Below are positions 35,838 to 47,628 of a stretch of DNA of 64,000 bases, piece after piece; position 1 is the first letter of the stretch, and the number at the start of each line of letters is the position of its first letter. Location: NCBI GenBank assembly GCA_002286715.1, contig NSJX01000003.1, forward strand, positions 670,680 to 734,679, read 5' to 3'. The DNA is from Dentipellis sp. KUC8613 (taxonomy: Eukaryota; Basidiomycota; Agaricomycetes; Russulales; Hericiaceae). A model generated the notes under the pieces. The model saw only the letters and a program-made list of their open reading frames with translations, had not been told where the DNA came from and did not search any database. The position numbers were made by a program, and so were the translations under genes.

Positions 35838-38524
35838 ATGTTGATCGAAGCCTTCCAACCCCTCGATGCTCCCGTGCCAGATGACCTTACCGTTCCACAG
35901 TTCTTCCTCGACCCATACGACCACCCTTTGAGGCCCCCGCGGCCAGACGATGTCACTCTTTTCATCGATGGTTCTACTGGGCAGAAAGTTTCGTGGGCAG
36001 AGGTACGTGTCAGATCCTTACACGGACGTGAACTTGGCCTCATACTCCCTGGCTGCGGCAGGCACGGCAGAGGACGGCGGCCTTGGCCAACGGCATGCAT
36101 CTACAATGGGAAATCAGTGAGTATGATAAGCTATATAATTTGTACACAGCTGATCCCCGCACCAGAGGAGGACGAGGCCGGTACGTTTATTTAGAAAGAT
36201 GGCATGTAAAGCAGTCTTTATACCAGGCTCCCTTACCAGTCTGCGTCTTCTCACCAAACCACGTCGGTGAGTCCGTACGATATGTTGGCATTCGCAACAT
36301 CTCTGACATGGAGACCAGACTATCTCACCGTTGTTTGGGCTATCCATCGGCTAGGAGGCGTTGTCTCGTTGAGTGATAGCATCTCCGTGCTGCACTGTCT
36401 CAGCCCTGACATCTTGAAATTAGGTCTTCAAACCCCACGTACACGACGGACGAGCTTGTCCATCAATTGAAGATCACCAAGGTGACGACTGTATTCGTGC
36501 ACCCTGCATTCCTGAAGACCGTTCGGGACGCTTGCCAGAAGCTGGGAATCCCTGATGATCGCATTGCGCTCATTAGCCCAGCACCGCCATCTCAATCACA
36601 TTTGTCAGTGGATGACTTGATAGCAAAGGGTTCACAGAAGGAGCAGTCCTTTGTCGAGCGGCGCCTATCTCCCGGGGAGGCAAAGACGAAGCTGGCCTTC
36701 TTCGTGCTGTCCAGTGGAACAACAGGGCCCCCAAAGGTAAGCTTCCTTTGAACCATGGCTACAAGCAGCGGCTACTGAGCGTCCTTTGACAAGGCAGTGG
36801 CAATTCCACATTACTCTCTGATCGTGAACGTGATCCAGATAGCGTCTCATGATATCCTGAGGCCTGGTATACCCCCGGAGAACAAGAAGACGACGCCTGG
36901 TAGCGTAATGACTGGAGGTAAGCTTATTATGCGTATATGCCAATGAAATAATGTCTGACTGTCGTCATGTGTAAACTCAGTTCTCCCATTTTTCCGTGAG
37001 TGCCATGCAGACTGCATATTGTCGTAGCAGCTTACCGTCTTCCCCCTTTCAGATATCTACGGGTTGATATCTAATGTGCGCCTATTGTCTCCCCACTCTT
37101 CGCCGCTTTCCCTGACGTTACCTTTCCTTAGGTCCATAGCATGATCTTCCATGCAGTCAGTCCACTACGTTGAATCACACGTCGGAACTTAAAGCTGAAA
37201 ATGCCGACATATATTCAGGTGCCAATCGTAGTTCACGCCAAATTCGCCTTCCAGGAATTTCTGGACAGCATTGTGCGTCATAAGATCACGCATCTCATGT
37301 ACGTGCTTGCCCCTTTTGTACGCAATATAGACCCTTAGGGTTCTCCAGGGTCGTGCCTCCAATGATCGTGCTTCTCTGCAAGGTATTTCCCTTTCAGCCT
37401 ATTCTTAATTGCCACTGAACATTACCTGTCTACAGCACCCGCTCGTCAAGAAATACGATCTGAGCCACGTCCGCTTCCTCAACAGTGGAGCAGCTCCTCT
37501 TTCTCCCGAACTGCTCGGTCCTCTGAGGGAAGTGCTCCCAAATGCGATCATTTCGCAGGGTTACGGTGAGCCCTTGCCCATACCACCATAGACCTTACGT
37601 TCGGTTTCCAATATTCCAATCTGACAGGCATGACCGAGACCGCGACGGCCGTCACGATGACCCCCATTACTGAACGCTTGTGCAAACCTGGCAGTGCGGG
37701 GCATCTCGTCCCCGGCGTCAAGATGCGGATTGTCAAAGAGGACGGCACCTTGGCGAAGTTTGGAGAGCGCGGGGAGCTGATTGTTTACAGCCCCTCCAAT
37801 GCCGTCGGTTACTATGGGAATGATAAGGCGTAAGTCGGTCGTTCACCTACGACCATTATATCACAATGACCATGTTTCCATAGAACGAAGGAAACCTTCA
37901 TCGACGGGTGAGTTTGCGGAATGAATTTTGGCTCAGATGTTGAATGATGCGCGTACAGATGGGTGCGAACTGGTGACGAAGTCGAGTACACCGAGAGCGG
38001 CGACCTTTATGTCGTCGACAGGCTGAAGGTGAGTTCGCATCACTTTTTCTGATGGCACACCCTCACTCGCTTGCTCTCAGGACTTGATCAAAGTGCGCGG
38101 CTTCCAGGTAGCCCCCGCTGAACTTGAAGGGCACCTCTTGGACCACCCGGCTGTCGCCGACGTGTGTGTCGTTCCCGTACCCGATGACTACAGTGGCGAG
38201 CTCCCCTTCGCCTTCGTCATGCTCCACGCAGAGGCCGCCAAGCGTGTTTCTGACCCGAAGGAGGCCGTCGCGCTCAAAAAAGCCCTGGAGAAGGTGCGCC
38301 TTCCATCCATACCGGCTACTCGCAGAGGCTAATTTCCCTGTCCTCCCTTTCAGCACGTCTCGGACGTCAAGATCAAGTACAAATGGCTTACCGGAGGCAT
38401 CGAGTTCACCGATACGATTCCCAAGAACGCGAGCGGGAAGCTACTGAGGCGCTTGTTGAAGGACAAGGCGAAGCAGCTGAGGAAGGAGGCATTAGCGGAA
38501 GCCGCTCCGAGGGCGAAGCTGTAA
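35838..38524 (+). CDS. Acyl-CoA synthetase / 4-coumarate-CoA ligase-like, peroxisomal (copy 1)
   Basis: ANL-superfamily adenylating enzyme that joins a carboxylic acid to CoA through an acyl-AMP. Eighteen exons by eye, 577 residues; the first six are 35838-36002, 36062-36116, 36166-36180, 36240-36266, 36319-36367 and 36424-36736. Motifs in order: P-loop FVLSSGTTGPPK (about 197-208), LPFFHIYGL, SGAAPLSPEL, GYGMTETAT (about 350), [40 protein letters not shown], and [11 protein letters not shown] with the adenylation lysine. It ends RAKL, a type-1 peroxisomal signal. The substrate cannot be read from sequence; phenylacetate, phenylpropanoids or medium-chain acids are possible. It is a paralog of the gene at 41500 with matching exon structure. 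Confidence 0.9.
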
Positions 38525-38817
38525 TACTGGAGAATTTTGGTACAGGTAGCGATTCATTGCATCATCTCTGGATAATTAGTCGGGATATAGTACAAGGATA
38601 CGAATACACAGGAGGGCGATATCTGATGCTCATGTCTCTTCTGCCCACCGTAAGACATCTTCCGCTGGAACGGCCGAAAACGATATCGAGGGCTGGGATA
38701 CAGTTGCGCAATTGAAGCAACGTTTTCAAAGGCGAGGCACTGGGATGTGACTTACTATTCGAGATGGCTCGGCAATATCCATCGCCTTACTTTCACTCTG
38801 CATGACAGGAATCAGAA

Positions 38818-39758
38818 TTAATGGTTCGGCGTGGCTGGCTTGCGTCTTACCTGAGGTATTGATGTCTGCGATTGACGCACGGTTTTCTGAAGCTCTCCGA
38901 GTTTCATTTCCAGACTGTCACATTTCCTGGTCGCCTCTGCGTCAGCCAGGGTCGCAAATCAAGCATACATAACCTACTCGTGGATGGCTCGAGTCTCTTC
39001 CTTCCGGATCTCAAGTTGGCGTTTCATCATAATCTCAAGATTTGCGCGCGCCTACTCCAGTTTAAGAAGAGCCGACCCGAATATGCAGAGGATCAACGGT
39101 ACCTGGACGGGCCGCAGATCATTCGCAGACGCCATGATATTCTGCGCCAACACCGTGATCCATTCAACCTGTCGCTGCCACTCGGGTGGCACATCGGTCG
39201 ACGAGTTGGGCGGCGGCGCAAGGAGCGCGCCGAGGAGGGAGGAGTATGTTACGAGCATCGAGCGAAGGACGGAGAGCAGCGCTGGTCGCCGGTCTGCCCA
39301 GGAGCACGAGCGTCATAAAGACAAGCAATGCTCAAGAAAAATAACAGAACCTTACCAAGGTTTATATCGGCTGGGTAAAGCTGGTTGCCTCCCATCTCAG
39401 CCAGGGATGGGATAGTCTCTTTCAACTATGGAATTCAGGGTGAATCATGGTTTATCTTCTCTGCGACGAAAGTAGTCGATAATTCGCGTACAAACCATGT
39501 GTCCCCGTAGACATTATAATGACCTTCTTCGAGAATCCAATCCACCCTGGGCTTCTCCAGCTGCGTCAAGGGCCAGTCGGGTACATCTGTCTGGTCTGCG
39601 AGAACTTCGTGCTGATTGACATTGACGTCGGCATTCTCAAGGTCCGCACGCTCTCGAAGCAACTTCAGAAGGTTTAAGTTGTGGGTAGTGTAGTTTGTGT
39701 AGTGGGAAGGCGGAGAGGGGAAGGGATTGCGGAGCTCGGCGTCTTGCTCGTCGTCCAT
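38818..39758 (-). CDS. MED7: Mediator subunit MED7
   Basis: Middle-module subunit of Mediator, the bridge between activators and RNA polymerase II. Exons by eye: 39492-39758, 39356-39425, 38978-39293, then 38926 downward. The start MDDEQDAELRNPFPSPPSHYTNYT at 39758 matches fungal MED7 N-termini; an in-frame ATG at 39788 is less likely. The spliced protein has KPRVDWILEEGHYNVYGDTWF, IPSLAEMGGNQLYP, RRPALLSVLRSMLVTYSSLLG, a hydrophobic helix region, and the C-terminal coiled coil ARANLEIMMKRQLEIRKEE continuing to IHEKCDSLEMKLGEL. The 3' end is uncertain: reading through gives a stop at 38818-38820, while a GTAAGA donor just before it could splice to a later exon. Confidence 0.9.
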
Positions 39759-39874
39759 TGCAGCAGTCTCGGTGGTGGCTTCAGTCAAGATCGGGCGAGC
39801 GCCAATTGACCGACGCGTCTTTCCACCATTGTCGACCGCGACACTCGCATCCTCCTATACCCTCTCCCGCAGAG

Positions 39875-40572
39875 ATGTCTACACGCCGGCGAATTGGTAT
39901 CAGCACTGCGACCTCCGAGGCTGCGCGCCGGCAGCTGATGCAGCCCGTGCCATGCTGGGAGAAAGTGTGGGTTCTCCCAGAAAACGCGGCCCCGGGATCG
40001 ACGCTCAAGGTGTTCAAATGGGTAAAGACAGACAAGAAGCAGGTTCGTCGTTCTGTTCTACATTTCATTGCATGCCTTCATGAGTGTGTGTCTAGCAATT
40101 CAGCGACGACGAGGGCGGCGTTGACGATCCCCTCGCGCCTCTTCCGGACGAGCCGGAGGTCGTGGAAGGCGAGGAGGACGTGGAGCAGGACGAAACAAAC
40201 CAATCTGTCCAGCCAGAAACACTATCCCGGGATGTCTCTGAGCCAGTCATCCTCAAAGACGAGCTACCCTCCAAAGCCCCTACTCCCAAGCCGCATCCAC
40301 TCTCCATGTCATTCCAACCCCCAGAGACACCAGCTGACGACATCCTCGACGACCCACTCAAAGTGCTTGATGGGGAGATGGGGACAGGCATCAGAGATGC
40401 CCTCAATCCTGAAGGCATTGGTGACTTGGACATGTCGGCATTGGGTCCTGACGGGGCTGCGTTTGAGGGGGAACACGACTTGACCCAGATGCAGGCAACG
40501 GATGCCTTGCTCGGGGGAGAAATGATGGATGACTCCGCTGCGGACGACCCATTCGCAACCCCGACCGTATAA
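39875..40572 (+). CDS. BCL7-like protein (putative SWI/SNF accessory subunit)
   Basis: Two exons by eye, 39875-40042 and 40096-40572; 214 residues. The N-terminal segment RRQLMQPVPCWEKVWVLPE followed by LKVFKWVKTDKKQ resembles the BCL7 N-terminal domain: a basic helix, W-E-K-x-W-V, then a K-x-[FY]-K-W-V strand. In animals BCL7 proteins belong to SWI/SNF (BAF) chromatin remodelers. The remaining 150 residues are acidic and disordered (SDDEGGVDDPLAPLPDEPE, DDILDDPLKVLDGEMG), ending DDPFATPTV. The family call rests on one short motif, so it is tentative. The start is close to, and divergent from, MED7. Confidence 0.6.
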
Positions 40573-41499
40573 ACTTCCCAAGCTACAAAGGGGTGCGTGT
40601 TATATGCAGTTTCCGACGGTTCTTTTCCGAATTGATGTTGTTTCTGGGTTTCAAGTGGACTGAACGTTTCTGCTAGTGACAATGCTCTCGTTCACGTCGG
40701 CTCTCTAATATACTGTCTGCGTAACTTGTTCGTCGTTCTTGTCGTATCTCGGCTTTTGACCCCGATCCCCGAGGTAATGTGAGTAGGTGTGCGTGATGCA
40801 GAGATCCGAATTCACTGACTTCTCAAACAGTCCATCTTCAGAAAGCGATGGCAGATTGTTCAATGAACAGAACCATGATACGCCGTGGCATCCTGCACCG
40901 CAGCCAGCACCCTCTTACTCAAGGCAGAGACTGTCAGTCGGCGGGCTTGGAGAGGTGTTGAGGACAAGGCAGAATTGACAAACTTGAGCTTCTTTAGGTA
41001 GTGCTGTATTCTTCTGCGTTCTTGAGCGCTTGTTGCTACGCCGGCTGTCCACCTCGGCGTTTCCACTTCACACCTCTTTCACGTAGTCCTCTATCTCTCC
41101 CGGGAGAAGAACTGTTTTTCGTTTTCGCAGGATCCTGGAGGCTCGGGCTACGGTTTCTATTGACATGGGAATAATGTGGTTTAAGGGTCCAAGGGAGGTT
41201 CCTGGTACAGACCCTTACCTTCTTGGACGTAAGCCATATGCCGGTTGTACCACCCCGAGCAGCAGGAGGTACGTTCCGCGAATACCAACATGTGTGGCAG
41301 GGTCTCATGACGGACCTTCGATCTGACTGTACCACGACGTTGGCAGCGGTTGGCTGTAACCTTTCCCGAGCCCGCTCATGAATATGTCCTCCGAGTCTAA
41401 CCCCGAGCGTGATGAAGTCACATAAATACCACATAAATACCCAGGGTCGCTGTGCATTCGCTTCCGCGGTAGCTCCTCGCTCTTTTCTCTTTGGTCATT
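40573..41499. other. Intergenic 0.93 kb, promoter of second ligase gene
   Basis: No gene seen. Two tandem TATA-like 11-mers lie near the right end, about 60-80 bases before the ligase start. Confidence 0.55.
41420..41441 (+). promoter_or_regulatory. Two tandem TATA-like 11-mers before second ligase gene
   Basis: ACATAAATACC occurs twice back to back, about 60-80 bases before the ATG at 41500. One copy could act as the TATA element. Confidence 0.5.
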
Positions 41500-44222
41500 A
41501 TGACGGACTTCACCTACCCCTCGAGTATTCCCCTGCACATTCCTGATAACCTCACGCTCCCACAGTTCATACTAGACACCCACCACCCCGCCAGAGTCAC
41601 GAAACGACTTCTCTCGTCACCTTGGTTGATAGAAGATGCTACGGGCAGAGGGATGGGGTTTGAAGAGGTTCGTGTCGCGCTTTCTGTTTGCCGACCTCGT
41701 GCACGCGCAGCGGCTCGGATCTTCTCAGGTCTACGATGACCTTACTCGGACGGCACTCGCTCATTCGCTCACGCTTTTCAGGCTCGTCATCGCGTGTACG
41801 GCCTAGCAAACGGTTTGAAATTGAAATATAACGTAGGTGCGTACCTCATCGGCTTCTGTTCTGAGTTAAGGGCGCATCATTGAACACGATCATTAGCCGA
41901 AGGCCAAGCAGGTCAGTCGCTTGAATGCCGGACGTCGCTTTCAGCTGAACTTAGTCTTTTTCGGAATATAAGTCTGCTTGTTTACCCCCAATGACATCGG
42001 TAAGTCTCTTTAGTGTAATGCGGGGCCGCTGCCAGGAACTGACGCGGGGGTTTGACAGATTACCCCATACTCATATGGGGAATTCACCGCTTGGGGGCAA
42101 TCGTAACGTTGGTCCCGCGCACGGTGTAATTTCTTCCGTCGGAACTAACTTCGTATACAGTGCAGCGAACCCTGCATACAGCGCAGATGAGCTTGCGTAT
42201 CAACTGTCAACTGCGAAGGCTGTAAACCTCATCACACACCCCGATTTCCTCGCAACTGCATTTGCCGCTGCGAAGAAAGCCGGAGTGCCTGCCGAGCGAC
42301 TTATCATTCTTGACAGCGCACATCCCTCGAGACCTTCCTCACCTGTGCCGACCGTCGAGGAAATTATAGCTTATGGCCTGTCTCAGCCAACCAACTTCGT
42401 CGAAAGACACTTGAGTCCCGGTGAAGCCAAGACAAAGCTCGCGTTCCTGAGTTTCTCGAGTGGGACTACTGGAAAGCCCAAAGTCCGCAATGTAGCATCC
42501 TTATCGCTGAAAACCCGCTTTACTCATCATTACGCAGGCAGTAGCCATCTCTCACTATGCACCCATAGCGAATGTAATCCAAATGGCTATTCATCAAGAG
42601 GCCAAGAAAGAGGAACGTATCAAACCAGGCGACGTGGCTCTCGGAGGTAAGTACATGGTGTCTTGCTCCGGAACACTGTTTCATCTTTATCTTGGTATCA
42701 GCACTGCCATTCTTTCGTAAGTGACCATCCTTTGTACGAGGGGCTAACCGCTAAACATGAAAGACAGACATATATGGTCTTGTGGTTCAAGTGAGTGCCA
42801 ATAGGCTCAACACATGTAGCATCATTGGGATACTCATTCGTCTTTGACAGATGCATTTCTCGATTTTCTGCGGGGTAAGGACTTCTGATCGACAGATCGC
42901 AGTGAACTGACAAGCAATGCAGATGCCTCTCGTAGTCATTCCAAAATTTGACTACGTTAGATTTTTGGAGAGCCTCATCAAGTACAGGATTACCCATCTG
43001 TTGTACGTGTTTCTTCAATATCTAGATTCCTTGATCTGATCACGAATCACCAGCCTGGTTCCTCCCCAAGTCGTCCTCCTCTGCAAGGTCTGTGAAACCC
43101 CAGTGTCACGATTTCCCGAGTTAGTGTCCTGAAACCAACTATCTACTAGCATCAAGCAACCCCCAAGTATGACCTGAGCCACGTCCGCTTTGTCATGTGC
43201 GGGGCTGCGCCGCTGAGTGCAGAGCTCACTCAGGAAGTCATCAAGGTCCTGCCCAATGCTGCCATCGGCCAGGGATATGGTCAGGGGATTTTGTCCTGCT
43301 ATTCGGAACTCATGTGACTCACGGTTCTTGACAGGCATGACGGAGACGTGCACAACCGTGACCATGTTTAGCACGAAGCGGAAGATTGCTGTGTTTGGTT
43401 CTGCGGGAACACCACTACCAGGTACAACCCTGCGAGTCTTGAAACCTGACGGAACCTTTGGCAAAGTCGGTGAGCAAGGCGAGCTGCTGGTCCACAGCCC
43501 TTCAAATGCGTTGCGGTATGCCAACAACGAGGAAGCGTATGTTTGAGCCATCGGCTCTGATGGGTTTGCGTTGCGCTGATGCCTCAATTCAGGACGAAGG
43601 AAACCTTTCTTGACGGGTGAGTGACTTGGTCAGACTTCGACGCGATTAATGAACGCTAAACCTGCAATGGTAGCTGGGTTCGCACTGGCGACGAAGTCAT
43701 TATCCAGGAAGATGGAGAAGTGTTCATCGTTGATAGGCTGAAGGCATGTTTTACGCACTGGTACTGTTCCTGGCATAACTGACTTGGGCTTTGTAGGAGC
43801 TGCTTAAAGTGCGCGGCTTCCAGGTCGCCCCTGCAGAACTAGAAGGACATATACTTCAGCACCCTGACGTCGCCGACACATGCGTCATCGGTATACTCGA
43901 CGAATACAGTGGGGAGCTTCCTATGGCCTACGTAGTGCTGCGTCCGGAAGCTGCAAAGCGAGCCGCGATCAGCCCGGCAGAGAGCGAGAAGTTCAAAGCG
44001 TCTATTATCAAGGCATGGTTTATTTTCCCTGGTGGCATCACGTCGAATTAAGCACGTTTCGTATAGCACGTCGCGGACCACAAGGCACATTTCAAGAGGC
44101 TTGCTGGTGGGGTAGAGTTCATCGAGGTCATTCCAAAGAACGCAAGCGGGAAACTGCTGCGCCGGGTTTTGAGGGACAAGGCGAGGGAGTCACGGAAGGG
44201 ACAGCCGAAGGCGAAGCTCTAA
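41500..44222 (+). CDS. Acyl-CoA synthetase / 4-coumarate-CoA ligase-like, peroxisomal (copy 2)
   Basis: Paralog of the gene at 35838. First exons by eye: 41500-41667, 41782-41836, 41897-41911, 41973-41999, 42059-42107, 42161-42482; exons 2-5 have the same lengths (55, 15, 27, 49) as in copy 1. Motifs: [13 protein letters not shown]-loop, [84 protein letters not shown], and [14 protein letters not shown] with the catalytic lysine. It ends PKAKL, a type-1 peroxisomal signal. The last intron (44013-44066) appears to use a GC donor. Where copy 1 reads GSAGHLVPGVKMRI, copy 2 reads [14 protein letters not shown], so the substrate pocket or kinetics may differ. Confidence 0.88.
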
Positions 44223-44438
44223 ATTTTATTGTTATTGTATATACTTTTTTGCACCTTTACTAGAATCTATGCCTACCACGGACATTCACTTGGGCAAAGT
44301 TTGAACTTGGTTTGAGCCAGTGAATATCGCGGGATTTGGCGCGCGGCCTAGCCCGAGGATGTCGCTTAGTCAGCACAGAGGGTGCGCGCTAGAAATTGCA
44401 TTCGTCGCGGACAGCGCTCATTGCAACAGACGGCAAGG

Positions 44439-45355
44439 ATGGGTCGGCGAATAGCATCCCAGGTCCACAAGCAGGCCTCCCGCCTCATGCGGGCAAACTA
44501 CATCAAGGAGAGGCCTGCATGGTACCAGGCCGTCCTCGAGCACCCTCCCCTCCCACTTCCACCACGCGCTCCTCCTCCGAGAACACCCTATGACACCCCC
44601 GTCAAAAAGTCGGCCTTTGCTGTCAGGCGGACCCCTGGGCCGCGCCCTGCGCCCGTATCCTACGTAGAGGACGACATTCGGCGCCAGTTCTTCCGTGACC
44701 ATCCGTTCGAGGCGTTCCGACCAATAAGCCTTATGGAGGGTGGAGAGATTGAGGGAGAGCACCCAATTCGCGGAAAGGAATGGACGCGTCTCAAGCAAAG
44801 GGGCCGTAATCCATCACCTGAGGAGTATGTCTCTTTCTTTTTGTGCCCTTGAAAGCGCGTTGCTCACGTTCACGCAGCGCCGTGCGCTTCGCTGTCAACC
44901 TGCACGAGTACCACAACGTCCCTCTCACCGAGGCCTACAAAAGTGCCGTAGCTCAGTTCCGCGCTCTGAGGTCTGAACACCACATTGCCACGGTCTTCGC
45001 CGCGCAGGAGGCTGAGTCGTACGGGGCCGTCTTCGCGCCGTCTGCGACCGAGAAGGGCTTTGAGTACGAGACCAAGGTCCTCACCTCGGACAAGAAGCAG
45101 AAGGCCGCGATGGACGAACGAGAGATGACTTCTCGCAAGCGTTGGCGCATGGAGAATGTACGTGGGAGGCACGCGAGTGAGTGGACGAAGGGCCAGGAGT
45201 ATGTTCGCCTGTGGAAGCAGGGTGTGCGTCCGGATTATTCGCCGGCACTGACAGAGCCTATCGCTGCTGTTGGAGCACCCTCAGCAGCGAATCCGGAGGT
45301 GACGTGGTTGGAGGAGGCGACCGTGGAGGTTCAGGCTCACAGGACGCCAGCTTAG
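44439..45355 (+). CDS. RSM25: Mitochondrial small-subunit ribosomal protein mS23 (RSM25)
   Basis: Component of the mitochondrial 37S ribosomal subunit. Two exons by eye, 44439-44824 and 44878-45355; 287 residues. The N-terminus is basic and poor in acids (MGRRIASQVHKQASRLMRANYIKE) and could target mitochondria. Family blocks are ERPAWYQAVLEHPPLPLPPR, DIRRQFFRDHPFEAFRPISL and FAVNLHEYHNVPLTEAYKSAVAQFRALR. The C-terminal third is Glu/Lys-rich and helical. The gene converges on RPN5 with only about 106 bases between stop codons. Confidence 0.85.
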
Positions 45356-45461
45356 ACTTAATAAGTATATCTACTGCTAATACATCACACCCATCTAAGC
45401 CAGAGAATGCAGGGTCCATGATACATGGAGAGAAAGTCCATTATACGTGTATATTTACAGA

Positions 45462-47259
45462 TTATGCCTTGGCGACCTTCGACTGTGCTGCCTGTGCAGC
45501 GTTCATACCCATCCATGCCTTCTCGACCAAGCCCAGCAGCTTTTGCATGTCTGAACTCCAGTCGTTCATGACATCCTCTGCGCTGCGCTTGTTCCGGAAG
45601 CTGACGATCCCAGCTGGTCGATCGATGCGCGCCCACACCGTGCCCGAAACGACCAAACGACAAAGCGTCTCCTCTGTCTGCTCAGGGGTAAGGACAAGCA
45701 GGCTTGTTAGGCGTTCGAGTGTGATGCGAGTGTAGTACTTTGCGATCACACGGATGTTCTGCACATGACTCATGAGTTAGATATTAGACTATGACGATGG
45801 CGGTACTCACATGCTCGATGACACGGTTGTGAAGGTCCTCCCAGTGTTTATCATCTTCAAAGACAGGTGACTTGCGCAGGAACGGACCATATACTTCCTC
45901 AATGCCCGGCCAACGCATAAGTTCCTCGGTTGTAAACGACTTGAGCAGGTTGCTATAAGAGAGATCAGACACAATTGTTGACTGGGGAAATGATAGACGC
46001 ACTAGTGGAGATCCATCTTCTTGAGAGCGGGATCCCGGAATAGGCGGTGCATCATGTCGGATTGTTCATTATCATGAGGAGCCAAGACCACATAAAATGC
46101 GATGTGCTCAAGAGCCTAAAGATCCGAATACTTGAGCAGATGCCAGGTGAACAAAAGCAATCGACATACGAGCTGGCTCTTGTTTGACTCATCTTCCTTG
46201 ATCGAGGGTGTCTCCCAGACCTTGTGGTAGTATTTGGCAACGTCGAGGTATGCATTATGGTGCAGGCCGTGCTGCACCATCATGTCGTAGTACTTGAGCT
46301 TGAGATCCTGTAAAGCGGTTTTAAGCAACTTCCAGGCGCTCACTTGACTCGGACGCACCTCATTCTCTTTCTGCTTCAAGAATTCCTCATTGATTTTCCT
46401 GCTACCGACCCGAACCTTCACCCACTCTGCCTCACCCCCGCCCATCGGGTCATTCTTGTCTGTTCCGCTCTCAGAATCCTTCAATCTCGCTACTATAATC
46501 AGGAGCCGCATCTGCTCGAGAATGAACTCCGTCTTTTCTCGGCGTTCCATGGAGGAGTATGTCTCGACTTGCAGATCTGAGAGGAGTTCGGAGGCGGTGA
46601 TGAGGGAATCCCGGGGCGGGGGCGTTGTTGCTGTCTTTGCGAGGTTCTCGTGGTATTTGGCGAGGAGTAGCGTGACACGAGCTCGAGGCGTTTCAAGGAA
46701 GATCTATGCGAGGTCTAAGCACTCGCTTCATTACCTAGATAGAAAAGCGACGCACCTTGCCCTCTGTCACTGTTCGCAAGGTCTCAACAAGCTCCAGCCA
46801 CTTTGCCGTCCCCTCAGTCCGCTCAATGTCCTCCAACCAAGTCATAGAAAGCTCGACTATCTCCTGGATGGCGGCCTTAAGCTGTCCATGTTTCTTGCTC
46901 AGAGTTTGAATACTCGAGTTGAGTTGCTGGAAATCCCGGGCCTGGTATGCGAGTTCAATGATCGCCTTCACGAGGCGTGTGGTCGATTTCAGATCAGAAG
47001 CCTATAGAGCGTGAACATGTTTAGCGATCCAATAGGGTATACGCATCGAATAGAAACCCACATTTCGTGCTTGCTTTTCGAGCGTGAAGAGCTGGTCGAG
47101 TGCTTCCTGCAGCTTTCCAGACTATGCAAAGAGAGGTGCGTAAGACAATTGCGGTGCGCCACAGACAGATCGTACCTTAGCGATTGCCTGGGCCTTCGGC
47201 AACGCCTCGTCAACTTCCTTCGTGTAGTCCTTCTCCTGCTTCCTGTTGGCTTCAGACAT
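45462..47259 (-). CDS. RPN5: 26S proteasome lid subunit RPN5 (PSMD12)
   Basis: PCI-domain scaffold of the 19S regulatory lid. About nine exons. The start [22 protein letters not shown] at 47259 fits the family; an in-frame ATG at 47394 would add 45 Pro/Ser-rich residues. Blocks in order: [137 protein letters not shown], then the winged-helix part [18 protein letters not shown] and [16 protein letters not shown]. The C-terminal helix, [19 protein letters not shown], is of the type that joins the lid helical bundle. Confidence 0.95.
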
Positions 47260-47628
47260 GGTGGGATCGAGTAGTTTGGGAGAAGGAGGTGGGCGCGAGG
47301 CTGGTTTCGAGACGGACTGACGCGTCGCGTCCCTCCTGGGAATTACGGCGTTCGGGTTAGGGCTGCCTGTCCTGCTCGCCGCTACCGGCGCCACGGCGGG
47401 CTTAGACGGAACGAGGTCGCGCTCAGGCTCAGGCTCTTGAACTGAATCCGGGATGGGCAGAGGGCGTTCGGGAGGAGAAAATGTGTCAATTGCGTCAGGG
47501 ATGGGGTTATGTGTGCGATCATAAGTAATGCCGTTGAGAGTGTCCGTGCGTAAAGTTGTGTCCTACATACATTGTGCCACACCATAATACAGTAAAGTAA
47601 GTAAAGGAAATTACTATGGGCAGGAAAA
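47260..47628. other. Intergenic between tandem minus-strand genes
   Basis: About 370 bases. It holds the likely RPN5 promoter and the 3' UTR of the F-box gene. The RPN5 frame stays open to 47394, so an N-terminal extension cannot be excluded. Confidence 0.5.

Noticed and set aside
36117..36239. Ligase copy 1 as a pseudogene because the frame seemed lost after exon 2
   Set aside because: Adding the 15-base exon 36166-36180 and the acceptor at 36239 restores a full reading frame to the end.
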